Below, piece by piece: positions 50,632 to 63,300 of a DNA stretch of 64,000 nt (position 1 is its first letter; every line of letters begins with the position of its first letter). The DNA lies in NCBI RefSeq assembly GCF_046630445.1, contig NC_092336.1:203951001-204015000 (forward strand), in the 5' to 3' direction. Origin of the DNA: Rutidosis leptorrhynchoides (lineage: Eukaryota; Streptophyta; Magnoliopsida; Asterales; Asteraceae). The notes under the pieces are model-generated. The model had not been told where the DNA came from. It ran no database searches and worked only from the letters and a program-made list of their open reading frames with translations. The translations under genes and the position numbers were made by a program.

Positions 50632-53600
50632 TAAGCAGTTGGAGGTGTTGACGTATCTTTTGGAAATAAATGCGGGTATTTCTTCTTCATCTGATCTTCA
50701 CGCTCCCAGGTGAACTCAGGTCCTCTACGAGCATTCCATCGAACCTTAACAATCGGTATCTTGTTTTGTTTAAGTCTCTTAACCTCACGATCCATTATTT
50801 CGACGGGTTCCTCAATGAATTGAAGTTTTTCATTGATTAGGATTTCGTCCAACGGAATAGTGAGATCTTCTTTAGCAAAACATTTCTTCAAATTTGAGAC
50901 GTGGAAAGTGTTATGTACAGCCGCGAGTTGTTGAGGTAGCTCCAGTTGGTAAGCTACTGGTCCGACACGATCTATAATCTTGAATGGTCCAATGTACCTT
51001 GGATTTAGTTTCCCCCGTTTACCAAATTGAACAACGCCTTTCCTAGGTGAAACCTTAAGCATGACCATTTCTCCAATTTCAAACTCTATATCTTTTCTTT
51101 TACTGTCCTCGTAGCTCTTTTGTCGACTCTGGGCGGGTTTCAATCTTTGTTGAATTTGGATGATTTTCTCGGTAGTTTCTTGTATTATCTCCGGACCCGT
51201 AATCTGTCTATCCCCCACTTCACTCCAACAAATCGGAGACCTGCACTTTCTACCATAAAGTGCTTCAAACGGCGCCATCTCAATGCTTGAATGGTAGCTG
51301 TTGTTGTAGGAAAATTCTGTAAACGGTAGATGTCGATCCCAACTGTTTCCGAAATCAATAACACAAGAGCGTAGCATGTCTTCAAGCGTTTGTATCATCC
51401 TTTCACTCTGCCCATCAGTTTGTGGATGATAGGCAGTACTCATGTCTAGACGAGTTCCCAATGCTTGCTGTAATATCTTCCAGAATCTTGAAATAAATCT
51501 GCCATCCCTATCAGAGATAATAGAGATTGGTATTCCATGTCTGGAGACGACTTCCTTCAAATACAGTCGTGCTAACTTCTCCATCTTGTCATCTTCTCTT
51601 ATTTTCAGGAAGTGTGCTGACTTGGTGAGACGATCAACTATTACCCAAATAGTATCATAACCACTTGCAGTCCTTGGCAATTTAGTAATGAAATCCATGG
51701 TAATGTTTTCCCATTTCCATTCCGGGATTTCAGGTTGTTGTAGTAGATATGATGGTTTCTGATGTTCAGCTTTGACCTTAGAACACGTCAAACATTCTCC
51801 TACATATTTAGCAATATCGGCTTTTATACCTGGCCACCAAAAATGTTTCTTAAGATCCTTGTACACCTTCCCCGTTCCAGGATGTATTGAGTATCTGGTT
51901 TTATGAGCTTCTCTAAGTACCATTTCTCTCATATCTCCAAATTTTGGTACTCAAATTCTTTCAGCCCTATACCGGGTTCTGTCTTCCCGAATATTAAGAT
52001 TCTTCTCCGATCCTTTGGGTATTTCATCCTTTAAATTTCCCTCTTTTAAAACTCCTTGTTGCGCCTCCTTTATTTGAGTAGTAAGGTTAGTGTGAATCAT
52101 TATATTCATAGATTTTACTCGAATAGGTTCTCTGTCCTTTCTGCTCAAGGCGTCGGCTACTACATTTGCCTTCCCTGGGTGGTAACGAATCTCAAAGTCG
52201 TAATCATTCAACAATTCAATCCACCTACGCTGCCTCATATTCAGTTGTTTCTGATTAAATATGTGTTGAAGACTTTTGTGGTCGGTATATATAATACTTT
52301 TGACCCCATATAAGTAGTGCCTCCAAGTCTTTAATGCAAAAACAACCGCGCCTAATTCCAAATCATGCGTCGTATAATTTTGCTCGTGAATCTTCAATTG
52401 TCTAGACGCATAAGCAATCACCTTCGTCTGTTGCATTAATACACAACCGAGACCTTGCTTTGATGCGTCACAATAAATCACAAAATCATCATTCCCTTCA
52501 GGCAATGACAATATAGGTGCCGTAATTAGCTTTTTCTTCAATAATTGAAACGCCTTCTCTTGTTCATCCTTCCATTCAAATTTCTTCCCTTTATACGTTA
52601 ATGCAGTCAAGGGTTTTGCTATTTTGGAGAAATCTTGGATGAATCTTCTGTAGTAACCAGCCAATCCTAAAAATTGACGTATATGCTTCGGAGTTTTTGG
52701 GATTTCCCACTTTTCAACGGTTTCGATCTTTGCCGGGTCCACCTGAATACCTTCTTTGTTCACTATGTGACCGAGGAATTGAACTTCTTCCAACCAAAAT
52801 GCACACTTTGAAAACTTAGCGTACAATTTTTCTTTCCTCAATACTTCTAGCACTTTTCTCAAATGTTCTTCGTGCTCTTGATCATTTTTGAGTAAATAAG
52901 TATGTCATCGATGAAAACAATGACAAACTTGTCAAGATATGGCCCACACACTCAGTTCATAAGGTCCATGAACACAGCTGGTGCGTTAGTCAATCCAAAC
53001 GGCATAACCATAAACTCGTAATGACCATAACGTGTCCTAAAAGCAGTTTTTGGAATATCATCCTCCTTTACTTGCATTTGATGATATCCAGAACGTAAAA
53101 TCGATCTTCGAATAAACCGACGAGCCTTGTAGTTGATCAAATAAGTCGTCAATTCTCGGCAGTGGATAACGGTTTTTGATGGTAAGTTTGTTCAACTCTC
53201 TGTAGTCAATACACAACCTAAATGTACCATCCTTCTTCTTGACAAACAAAACAGGAGCCCCCCATGGTGATGTGCTTGGTCGAATGAAACCACGTTCTAA
53301 TAGTTCTTGCAGTTGGCTTTGCAGTTCTTTCATCTCGCTGGGTGCGAGTCTATAAGGAGCACGAGCTATTGGTGCATCTCCTGGTACAAGATCTATTTGA
53401 AATTCAACAGATCGATGTGGAGGTAGTCCCGATAATTCTTTCGGAAATACATCGGGAAATTCTTTTGCGACGGGAACATCATTGATGCTCTTTTCTTCAG
53501 TTTGTACTTTCTCGACGTGTGCTAGAACAGCATAGCAACCTTTTCTTATTAGTTTTTGTGCCTTCAAATTACTAATAAGATGTAGCTTCATGTTGCCCTT

Positions 53601-54188
53601 TTCTCCGTACACCATTAAGGGTTCTCCTTCTTCTCGTACAATGCGAATTGCATTTTTATAACATACAATCTCTGCTTTCACCTTCTTCAGCCAGTCCATG
53701 CCAACTATTACATCAAAACTCCCTAACTCTACTGGTATCAAATCAATCTTAAATATTTCACTACCCAGTTTAATTTCTCGATTCCGACATATATTATCTG
53801 CTGAAATTAATTTACCGTTTGCTAATTCGAGTAAAAATTTACTATCCAACGGCGTCAATGGACAACTTAATTTAGCACAAAAATCTCTACTCATATAGCT
53901 TCTATCCGCACCTGAATCAAATAAAACGTAAGCAGATTTATTGTCAATAAGAAACGTACCCTTAACAAGCTCCGGGTCTTCTTGTGCCTCTGTCGCATTA
54001 ATATTGAAAACTCTTCCGCGGCATTGTCCATTCGTGTTCTCCTGGTTCGGGCATTTTCTAATAATGTGGCCCGGTTTTCCACATTTATAACAAACTACAT
54101 TGGCATAACTTGCTCCGACACTACTTGCTCCGCCATTACTCGTTCCGACACCATTTGTTCCTTTCGTTCTGTTAACCCCTGGTCCGTA
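50631..54188 (-). pseudogene. Element A gag end, protease, RT, RNase H, integrase
   Basis: Minus-strand polyprotein. From 54188: zinc knuckle [14 protein letters not shown], protease [10 protein letters not shown], reverse transcriptase, RNase H ([10 protein letters not shown]), integrase with an intact zinc segment and DD35E residues, and a chromodomain ending [15 protein letters not shown]. Disabling changes are a one-base insertion near 53098 inside the reverse transcriptase, TGA at 52952 (CGA in B), a one-base deletion near 52889 and TGA at 51951 (TGG in B). The last 433 codons, integrase to chromodomain, are open (50631-51932). Damage is lighter than in D, so A is younger than D but older than B. 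Confidence 0.95.
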
Positions 54189-57100
54189 TGTAGTGACCCG
54201 AACTTTTCCATGTTTATATATATTAATTGAGATTGATATTTACATGATTAAATGTTTCCAACATGTTAAGCAATCAAACTTGTTAAGACTTGATTAATTG
54301 AAATATGTTTCATATAGACAATTGACCACCCAAGTTGATCGGTGATTCACGAACGTTAAAACTTGTAAAAACTATATGATGACATATATATGGATATATA
54401 TATGTAGTTAACATGATACTATGATAAGAAAACATATCATAAAGTATATTAACAATGAACTACATATGTAAAAACAAGACTACTAACTTAATGATTTTTA
54501 AACGAGACATATATGTAACGATTATCGTTGTAAAGACATTTAATGTATATATATCATATTAAGAGATATTCATACATGATAATATCATGATAATATAATA
54601 ATTTAAAATCTCATTTGATATTATAAACATTGGGTTAACAACATTTAACAAGATCGTTAACCTAAAGGTTTCAAAACAACACTTACATGTAACGACTAAC
54701 GATGACTTAACGACTCAGTTAAAATGTATATACATGTAGTGTTTTAATATGTATTTATACACTTTTGAAAGACTTCAATACACTTATCAAAATACTTCTA
54801 CTTAACAAAAATGCTTACAATTACATCCTCGTTCAGTTTCATCAACAATTCTACTCGTATGCACCCGTATTCGTACTCGTACAATAAACAGCTTTTAGAT
54901 GTATGTACTATTGGTATATACTCCAATGATCAGCTCTTAGCAGCCCATGTGAGTCACCTAACACATGTGGGAACCATCATTTGGCAACTAGCATGAAATA
55001 TCTCATAAAATTACAAAAATATGAGTAATCATTCATGACTTATTTACATGAAAACAAAATTACATATCCTTTATATCTAATCCATACACCAACGACCAAA
55101 AACACCTACAAACACTTTCATTCTTCAATTTTCTTCATCTAATTGATCTCTCTCAAGTTCTATCTTCAAGTTCTAAGTGTTCTTCATAAATTCCAAAAGT
55201 TCTAGTTTCATAAAATCAAGAATACTTTCAAGTTTGCTAGCTCACTTCCAATCTTGTAAGGTGATCATCCAACCTCAAGAAATCTTTGTTTCTTACAGTA
55301 GGTTATCATTCTAATACAAGGTAATAATCATATTCAAACTTTGGTTCAATTTCTATAACTATAACAATCTTATTTCAAGTGATGATCTTACTTGAACTTG
55401 TTTTCGTGTCATGATTCTGCTTCAAGAACTTCGAGCCATCCAAGGATCCATTGAAGCTAGATCCATTTTTCTCTTTTCCAGTAGGTTTATCCAAGGAAAT
55501 TAAGGTAGTAATGATGTTCATAACATCATTCGATTCATACATATAAAGCTATCTTATTCGAAGGTTTAAACTTGTAATCACTAGAACATAGTTTAGTTAA
55601 TTCTAAACCTGTTCGCAAACAAAAGTTAATCCTTCTAACTTGACTTTTAAAATCAACTAAACACATGTTCTATATCTATATGATATGCTAACTTAATGAT
55701 TTAAAACCTGGAAACACGAAAAACACCGTAAAACCGGATTTACGCCGTCGTAGTAACACCGCGGGCTGTTTTGGGTTAGTTAATTAAAAACTATGATAAA
55801 CTTTGATTTAAAAGTTGTTATTCTGAGAAAATGATTTTTATTATGAACATGAAACTATATCCAAAAATTATGGTTAAACTCAAAGTGGAAGTATGTTTTC
55901 TAAAATGGTCATCTAGACGTCGTTCTTTCGACTGAAATGACTACCTTTACAAAAACGACTTGTAACTTATTTTTCTGACTATAAACCTATACTTTTTCTG
56001 TTTAGATTCATAAAATAGAGTTCAATATGAAATCATAGCAATTTGATTCACTCAAAACGGATTTAAAATGAAGAAGTTATGGGTAAAACAAGATTGGATA
56101 ATTTTTCTCATTTTAGCTACGTGAAAATTGGTAACAAATCTATTCCAACCATAACTTAATCAACTTGTATTGTATATTATGTAATCTTGAGATACCATAG
56201 ACACGTATACAATGTTTCGACCTATCATGTCGACACATCTATATATATTTCGGAACAACCATAGACACTCTATATGTGAATGTTGGAGTTAGCTATACAG
56301 GGTTGAGGTTGATTCCAAAATATATATAGTTTGAGTTGTGATCAATACTGAGATACGTATACACTGGGTCGTGGATTGATTCAAGATAATATTTATCGAT
56401 TTATTTCTGTACATCTAACTGTGGACAACTAGTTATAGGTTACTAACGAGGACAGCTGACTTAATAAACTTAAAACATCAAAATATATTAAAAGTGTTGT
56501 AAATATATTTTGAACATACTTTAATATATATGTATATATTGTTATAGGTTCGTGAATCAACAGTGGCCAAGTCTTACTTCCCGACGAAGTAAAAATCTGT
56601 GAAAGTGAGTTATAGTCCCACTTTTAAAATCTAATATTTTTGGGATGAGAATACATGCAGGTTTTATAAATGATTTACAAAATAGACACAAGTACGTGAA
56701 ACTACATTCTATGGTTGAATTATCGAAATCGAATATGCCTCTTTTTATTAAGTCTGGTAATCTAAGAATTAGGGAACAGACACCCTAATTGACGCGAATC
56801 CTAAAGATAGATCTATTGGGCCTAACAAACCCCATCCAAAGTACCGGATGCTTTAGTACTTCGAAATTTATATCATATCCGAAGGGTGTCCCGGAATGAT
56901 GGGGATATTCTTATATATGCATCTTGTTAATGTCGGTTACCAGGTGTTCACCATATGAATGATTTTTATCTCTATGTATGGGATGTGTATTGAAATATGA
57001 AATCTTGTGGTCTATTGTTACGATTTGATATATATAGATTAAACCTATAACTCACCAACATTTTTGTTGACGTTTAAAGCATGTTTATTCTCAGGTGAAT

Positions 57101-57438
57101 ATTAAGAGCTTCCGCTGTTGCATACTAAAATAAGGACAAGATTTGGAGTCCATGTTTGTATGATATTGTGTAAAATCTGCATTCAAGAAACTGATTTCGA
57201 TGTAACATATTTGTATTGTAAACCATTATGTAATGGTCGTGTGTAAATAGGATATTTTAGATTATCAATATTTGATAATCTACGTAAAGCTTTTTAAACC
57301 TTTATTTATGAAATAAAGGTTATGGTTTGTTTTAAAAATGAATGCAGTCTTTGAAAAACGTCTCATATAGAGGTCAAAACCTCGCAACGAAATCAATTAA
57401 TATGGAACGTTTTTAATCAATAAGAACGGGACATTTCA
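54189..57438 (+). repeat. 5' LTR of element B
   Basis: 3250 bp, TGTAGTGACCCGAAC...GAACGGGACATTTCA. It has two ~170-bp subrepeats (about 54375-54720), a TATA-like CTTTATATCTAA, a long pyrimidine-rich leader-like stretch and no TA arrays. Confidence 0.94.
55069..55080 (+). promoter_or_regulatory. Candidate Pol II TATA in B LTR
   Basis: CTTTATATCTAA is followed within 20-40 bases by an A/C-rich and then CT-rich stretch like a plant leader. D's LTR has CTTTAAATCCCA at the matching place. Assignment is by position and motif only. Confidence 0.4.
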
Positions 57439-57456
57439 GTTGGTATCCGAGCGTTG
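57439..57456 (+). promoter_or_regulatory. Primer-binding site of B
   Basis: GTTGGTATCCGAGCGTTG, one mismatch (A to C) from the TGGTATCAGAGC core that pairs with initiator Met-tRNA. Confidence 0.85.
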
Positions 57457-57647
57457 GTCTTAGAGAACCAGAAAATTTGCATTAGTGTGTCTTATCGAGT
57501 TTGTTAGGATGCATTAGTGAGTCTGGACTTCGACCGTGTTTTCTTTAAAAATGATTGCTTAACATTTTTGTTGGAAACTATATATTTTTAACATATGAAT
57601 ATTATGTGATATATTAATCTCTTAACGTGTTTGATATTATGTGATAG

Positions 57648-58262
57648 ATGTCTACCTCTAGAACAAGTCCCATTGACTCACCTAATAATAATGAAGAGTC
57701 AAATGTAAATTGGAATGATTTGTGGACTGATTCACAAATTCCCGAAGAGGAACCGGAAGAAGAGTCGGAACCGGAAGAAGAATCGGAACCGGAAGAAGAA
57801 TCGGAACCGGATGAAGAAATAGAACCGGTGGGGGAAATAATAAAACGGTTAAGTAAAAGAAAATCCTCAACCAACCGACCAAAGTTAATTATGGTCAATG
57901 GTGTTTCCGCCAAGGAAGCAAAATATTGGGAGGATTACCAATTCTCCGATGAATCGGATTCCGACGAGAATTCCGATGATGTTATAGAAATTACCCCAAC
58001 TGAATTTAAAAAGGCAAAAGAAAATAATAAGGGAAAGGGCATAAAAATAGAGAAATCTAATTCCAACCCCGATGAACTTTATATGTATCGTCAACCCCCG
58101 AAGTCCTTAAGTTGTAACAATGACCCGGGAACCTCTAAACCACCAGGTTTTTCTAAACCAATGTGGACAACGACGGCTCGTATTAGGGGAACATCATATA
58201 TCCCTAGAAACTTGGCAAAACGAACCAAAACCGAAGAAGAAGAAACGAGCGAGTCGGAATAA
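57648..58262 (+). CDS. Acidic disordered ORF upstream of gag, element B
   Basis: 204 residues starting MSTSRTSPIDSPNNNEES. Residues ~32-60 are near-perfect repeats of an 18-base unit encoding PEEESE. A basic patch follows (IIKRLSKRKS, ~64-73), then another acidic run (SDESDSDENSDD) and a Lys-rich segment. It ends GTSYIPRNLAKRTKTEEEET. No catalytic motif, signal or membrane segment is seen; it is probably disordered. It sits 191 bases after the primer-binding site and 136 bases before the F-box ORF. The family of this ORF is unknown to me. Upstream extra ORFs exist in some plant gypsy elements, and a nuclear or nucleic-acid-linked role is only a guess from charge. Confidence 0.7.
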   Translation: MSTSRTSPIDSPNNNEESNVNWNDLWTDSQIPEEEPEEESEPEEESEPEEESEPDEEIEPVGEIIKRLSKRKSSTNRPKLIMVNGVSAKEAKYWEDYQFSDESDSDENSDDVIEITPTEFKKAKENNKGKGIKIEKSNSNPDELYMYRQPPKSLSCNNDPGTSKPPGFSKPMWTTTARIRGTSYIPRNLAKRTKTEEEETSESE

Positions 58263-58398
58263 GATAGTTGTATTCGTGTGGTGTAATATATGTAATATAG
58301 TGTTCTTATGCTTTATGATATATGTAAAAATTGCTTGTATTAATAAGTATTTTTTTATGAAACTAACTCTTGTCTATTTTACAGTTTAAAAACACAAA

Positions 58399-59082
58399 AT
58401 GGATAGACAACCCAATATTTTAAGAGACCTACCCGGAGACATGATTGATGAAATCTTGTCTAGAGTCGGCCAGAATTCTTCGGCACAACTATTTAAGGCG
58501 AGATCAGTTTGTAAGACATTCGAAGAACGTTCCAAGAATGTCTTGGTTTATAAGAGACTTTCGTTTGAAAGATGGGGGATATCACATTGGGAAACCCATA
58601 AGTTACGATGTGTTTACTTTGACGCATATATTGCGGGGAACCCAAATGCTATTTTACGCAACGGGTTAAGAAATTATTTTGACTCAATATATCCGAATAT
58701 TGGACTTCGTGATTTAGAAAAAGCGGCTAACATGCAACATAAAGAAGCATGTTATGCTTACGGATTAGTAATGTTCGCTTCTCACCAAAGTGAGAACAAG
58801 AACATCGGGCTACAACTATTAAACAAAACGTTTCCACAAGTGACGGAGTCGGTAATTGGGGTAAGAAATGAGGTTTTTAGATTATTACGGGACTGTTGGA
58901 CATTACGTAACCCTCGTCCCTTTGATGACGTTACAACACGCTGTCTTATCAACGGCCATAACGGTTATGTTGCACAAGACCAAGGATGGGAAGTAGTCCT
59001 AGTAAAACCAGAATGCATGACTTGTTTCTGGACGTATGAATTACGTGTCTTTATTGCCTTTGCCGAACGACTTGTGTACTAG
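58399..59082 (+). CDS. F-box-like protein carried by retrotransposon B
   Basis: 227 residues, intact. Residues 7-45 (ILRDLPGDMIDEILSRVGQ... LFKARSVCKTFEER) fit the F-box consensus, which binds SKP1 in SCF ubiquitin ligases. A middle segment, LRDLEKAANMQHKEACYAYG, resembles a Sel1-like repeat. The C-terminal part has spaced Cys and His and ends ECMTCFWTYELRVFIAF, like plant F-box proteins of the At1g67623/At2g35280 type. It lies between the acidic ORF and gag, inside an LTR element and in the same orientation, so it is probably expressed from the LTR. It could redirect ubiquitination or be a passive passenger. A host gene is ruled out by position. The donor gene and the presence of the ORF in other family members cannot be tested here. 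Confidence 0.8.
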   Translation: MDRQPNILRDLPGDMIDEILSRVGQNSSAQLFKARSVCKTFEERSKNVLVYKRLSFERWGISHWETHKLRCVYFDAYIAGNPNAILRNGLRNYFDSIYPNIGLRDLEKAANMQHKEACYAYGLVMFASHQSENKNIGLQLLNKTFPQVTESVIGVRNEVFRLLRDCWTLRNPRPFDDVTTRCLINGHNGYVAQDQGWEVVLVKPECMTCFWTYELRVFIAFAERLVY

Positions 59083-59270
59083 CTAGAATTGTCTTCACAA
59101 CTATCTTGTATCAAAGTTATTGTGTGCTATATTTCATGCTTTATGTAAAATAAGCGGTATTGTAAGTTTGTAAAATATTGTATAAAAGTTTGAACGCGAA
59201 ATATTATTACAATCAGTTTTTCATATAGAATTGTAGTAGTTGAATTGTATATTAGCTACTAAGTATGAAC

Positions 59271-59300
59271 TTAACGGGTAGGTACTACCCGAATTTAAAC
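59271..59300 (+). promoter_or_regulatory. Internal copy of the pre-LTR motif in B
   Basis: ACTTAACGGGTAGGTACTAC followed by CCGAATTT. It resembles the junction of the pre-LTR block and LTR start (GGTACTGTAGTGACCCGAAC) with six bases missing. It lies between the F-box ORF and gag. Confidence 0.55.
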
Positions 59301-59423
59301 TTATAAAACGCTAATATGAAGAAAAAGCTTTTATAAATGAGTTCATATTATGCTATGAAATACTATTAACTACTCTTAATATTCTGTATGATTAACTTGT
59401 TCCATTTAACTATTTTGAAGGAA

Positions 59424-60257
59424 ATGGCACCGACTACTCGACACACCGTGAATATGAATGAAGAGGAATTCCGTACTTTTCTAGCTTCAAACATAGCCGC
59501 AGTACAGGCTGCGCTACATACCAACAATAACCTTGGATCTAGCAGTACAGGAAATCGTGTAGGATGCACCTACAAAGAATTCACTGCCTGCAAACCTTTG
59601 GAATTTGATGGAACCGAAGGACCGATCGGATTGAAACGGTGGACCGAGAAGGTTGAATCGGTGTTTGCCATAAGTAAGTGTACTGAAGAGGACAAAGTGA
59701 AGTACGCTATGCATACCTTCACAGGTTCTGCGTTAACATGGTGGAATACCTATCTAGAGCAAGTGGGACAAGATGATGCGTACGCACTACCGTGGTCAGC
59801 ATTCAAGCACTTGATGAACGAGAAGTACCGTCCCAAAACCGAGGTCAATAAGCTCAAGACAGAACTTAGAGGGTTACGAACCCAAGGATTTGATATTACC
59901 ACGTACGAAAGACGATTCACAGAATTGTGCCTATTGTGTCCGGGAGCATTCGAAGATGAGGAAGAGAAGATCGACGCGTTTGTGAAAGGATTACCGGAAA
60001 GAATCCAAGAAGATATAAGTTCACACGAGCCCGCCTCCATACAACAGGCATGTAGAATGGCTCACAAACTAGTGAACCAGATTGAAGAAAGAATTAAAGA
60101 ACAGACTGCTGAAGAGGCCAATGTGAAGCAAGTCAAAAGAAAGTGGGAGGAAAACGGTGATAAGAATCACCAATACAACAACAACAGCAATTACAACAAT
60201 AATCGCAACAATTATCCCAACAATCGCAACATCAATCGCAACTACAACAAACGGCCC

Positions 60258-60318
<61 letters not shown>

Positions 60319-63300
60319 GCAACTACAACAATCATCCCAACAACAATAATAACCGCAACAACAACAACAATCAGAAGCAGCTATGCCAAAGGTGTGAAAA
60401 GAATCACTCGGGGTTCTGCACCAAATTTTGCAACAAGTGTAAAAGAAATGGTCATAGCGCGGCGAAGTGTGAGGTCTACGGACCAGGGGTTAATAGAACG
60501 AAAGGAACAAATGGTGTCGGAACGAGTAATGGCGGAGCAAGTAGTGTCGGAGCAAGTTATGCCAATGTAGTTTGTTATAAATGTGGAAAACCAGGCCACA
60601 TTATTAGAAATTGCCCGAACCAGGAGAACACGAATGGACAAGGCCGTGGAAGAGTTTTCAATATTAATGCGGTAGAGGCACAGGAAGACCCGGAGCTTGT
60701 TACGGGTACGTTTCTTATTGACAATAAATCTGCTTACGTTTTATTTGATTCGGGTGCGGATAGAAGCTATATGAGTAGAGATTTTTGTGCTAAATTAAGT
60801 TGTCCATTGACGCCTTTGGATAGTAAATTTTTACTCGAATTAGCAAATGGTAAATTAATTTCAGCAGATAATATATGTCGGAATCGAGAAATTAAACTGG
60901 TTAGCGAAACATTTAAGATTGATTTGATACCAGTAGAGTTAGGGAGTTTTGATGTGATAATCGGTATGGACTGGTTGAAAGAAGTGAAAGCGGAGATCGT
61001 TTGTTACAAAAATGCAATTCGCATTATACGAGAAAAAGGAAAACCCTTAATGGTGTACGGAGAAAAGGGCAACACGAAGCTACATCTTATTAGTAATTTG
61101 AAGGCACAAAAACTAATAAGAAAAGGTTGCTATGCTGTTCTAGCACACGTCGAGAAAGTACAAACTGAAGAAAAGAGCATCAATGATGTTCCCATTGCAA
61201 AAGAATTTCCCGATGTATTTCCGAAAGAATTACCGGGATTACCCCCACATCGATCCGTTGAATTTCAAATAGATCTTGTACCAGGAGCTGCACCAATAGC
61301 TCGTGCTCCTTACAGACTCGCACCCAGCGAGATGAAAGAACTGCAAAGCCAATTACAAGAACTTTTAGAGCGTGGTTTCATTCGACCAAGCACATCACCG
61401 TGGGGAGCTCCTGTTTTGTTTGTCAAGAAGAAAGATGGTACATTCAGGTTGTGTATCGACTACCGAGAGTTGAACAAACTTACCATCAAGAACCGCTACC
61501 CACTACCGAGAATCGACGACTTATTTGATCAACTACAAGGCTCGTCTGTTTATTCAAAGATTGACTTACGTTCCGGGTATCATCAAATGCGGGTGAAAGA
61601 AGATGATATTCCAAAGACTGCTTTCAGAACACGTTACGGTCATTACGAGTTTATGGTCATGCCGTTTGGTTTAACTAATGCACCAGCTGTGTTCATGGAC
61701 CTTATGAACCGAGTGTGTGGACCATACCTTGACAAGTTTGTCATTGTTTTCATTGATGACATACTTATTTACTCAAAGAATGACCAAGAACACGGTGAAC
61801 ATTTGAGAAAGGTGTTAGAAGTATTGAGGAAGGAAGAATTGTACGCTAAGTTTTCAAAGTGTGCATTTTGGTTGGAAGAAGTTCAATTCCTCGGTCACAT
61901 AGTGAACAAAGAAGGTATTAAGGTGGATCCGGCAAAGATAGAAACTGTTGAAAAGTGGGAAACCCCGAAAACTCCGAAACACATACGCCAGTTTTTAGGA
62001 CTAGCTGGTTACTACAGAAGGTTCATCCAAGACTTTTCCAGAATAGCAAAACCCTTGACTGCATTAACGCATAAAGGGAAGAAATTTGAATGGAATGATG
62101 AACAAGAGAAAGCGTTTCAGTTATTGAAGAAAAAGCTAACTACGGCACCTATATTGTCATTGCCTGAAGGGAATGATGATTTTGTGATTTATTGTGATGC
62201 ATCAAAGCAAGGTCTCGGTTGTGTATTAATGCAACGAACGAAGGTGATTGCTTATGCGTCTAGACAATTGAAGATTCACGAACAAAATTATACGACGCAT
62301 GATTTGGAATTAGGCGCGGTTGTTTTTGCATTAAAGACTTGGAGGCACTACTTATATGGGGTCAAAAGTATTATATATACCGACCACAAAAGTCTTCAAC
62401 ACATATTTAATCAGAAACAACTGAATATGAGGCAGCGTAGGTGGATTGAATTATTGAATGATTACGACTTTGAGATTCGTTACCACCCGGGGAAGGCAAA
62501 TGTGGTAGCCGATGCCTTGAGCAGGAAGGACAGAGAACCCATTCGAGTAAAATCTATGAATATAATGATTCATAATAACATTACTACTCAAATAAAGGAG
62601 GCGCAACAAGGAGTTTTAAAAGAGGGAAATTTAAAGGATGAAATACCCAAAGGATCGGAGAAGCATCTTAATATTCGGGAAGACGGAACCCGGTATAGGG
62701 CTGAAAGGATTTGGGTACCAAAATTTGGAGATATGAGAGAAATGGTACTTAGAGAAGCTCATAAAACCAGATACTCAATACATCCTGGAACGGGGAAGAT
62801 GTACAAGGATCTCAAGAAACATTTTTGGTGGCCGGGTATGAAAGCCGATGTAGCTAAATACGTAGGAGAATGTTTGACGTGTTCTAAGGTCAAAGCTGAG
62901 CATCAGAAACCATCAGGTCTACTTCAACAACCCGAAATCCCGGAATGGAAATGGGAAAACATTACCATGGATTTCATCACTAAATTGCCAAGGACTGCAA
63001 GTGGTTTTGATACTATTTGGGTAATAGTTGATCGTCTCACCAAATCAGCACACTTCCTACCAATAAGAGAAGATGACAAGATGGAGAAGTTAGCACGACT
63101 GTATTTGAAGGAAGTCATCTCCAGACATGGAATACCAATCTCTATTATCTCTGATAGGGATGGCAGATTTATTTCAAGATTCTGGCAGACATTACAGCAA
63201 GCATTAGGAACTCGTCTAGACATGAGTACTGCCTATCATCCACAAACTGATGGGCAGAGCGAAAGGACGATACAAACGCTTGAAGACATGCTACGAGCAT

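Larger units (their letters stand above)
47982..54188 (-). mobile_element. Gypsy element A, 5' part displaced by element B
   Basis: Minus-strand family-1 chromovirus: 3' LTR 47982-50595, pol and gag end 50631-54188. The gag is interrupted at 54188/54189 by the 5' LTR of B in the opposite orientation. The rest of gag and A's 5' LTR should lie beyond B, outside the window. The left flank 47977-47981 (ACAAA) should be half of A's target duplication. Confidence 0.93.

Noticed and set aside
58399-59082. F-box ORF as an ordinary host gene with nearby transposons
   Set aside because: It lies between the primer-binding site and gag of a continuous element, in the same orientation, with no transposon ends separating it.
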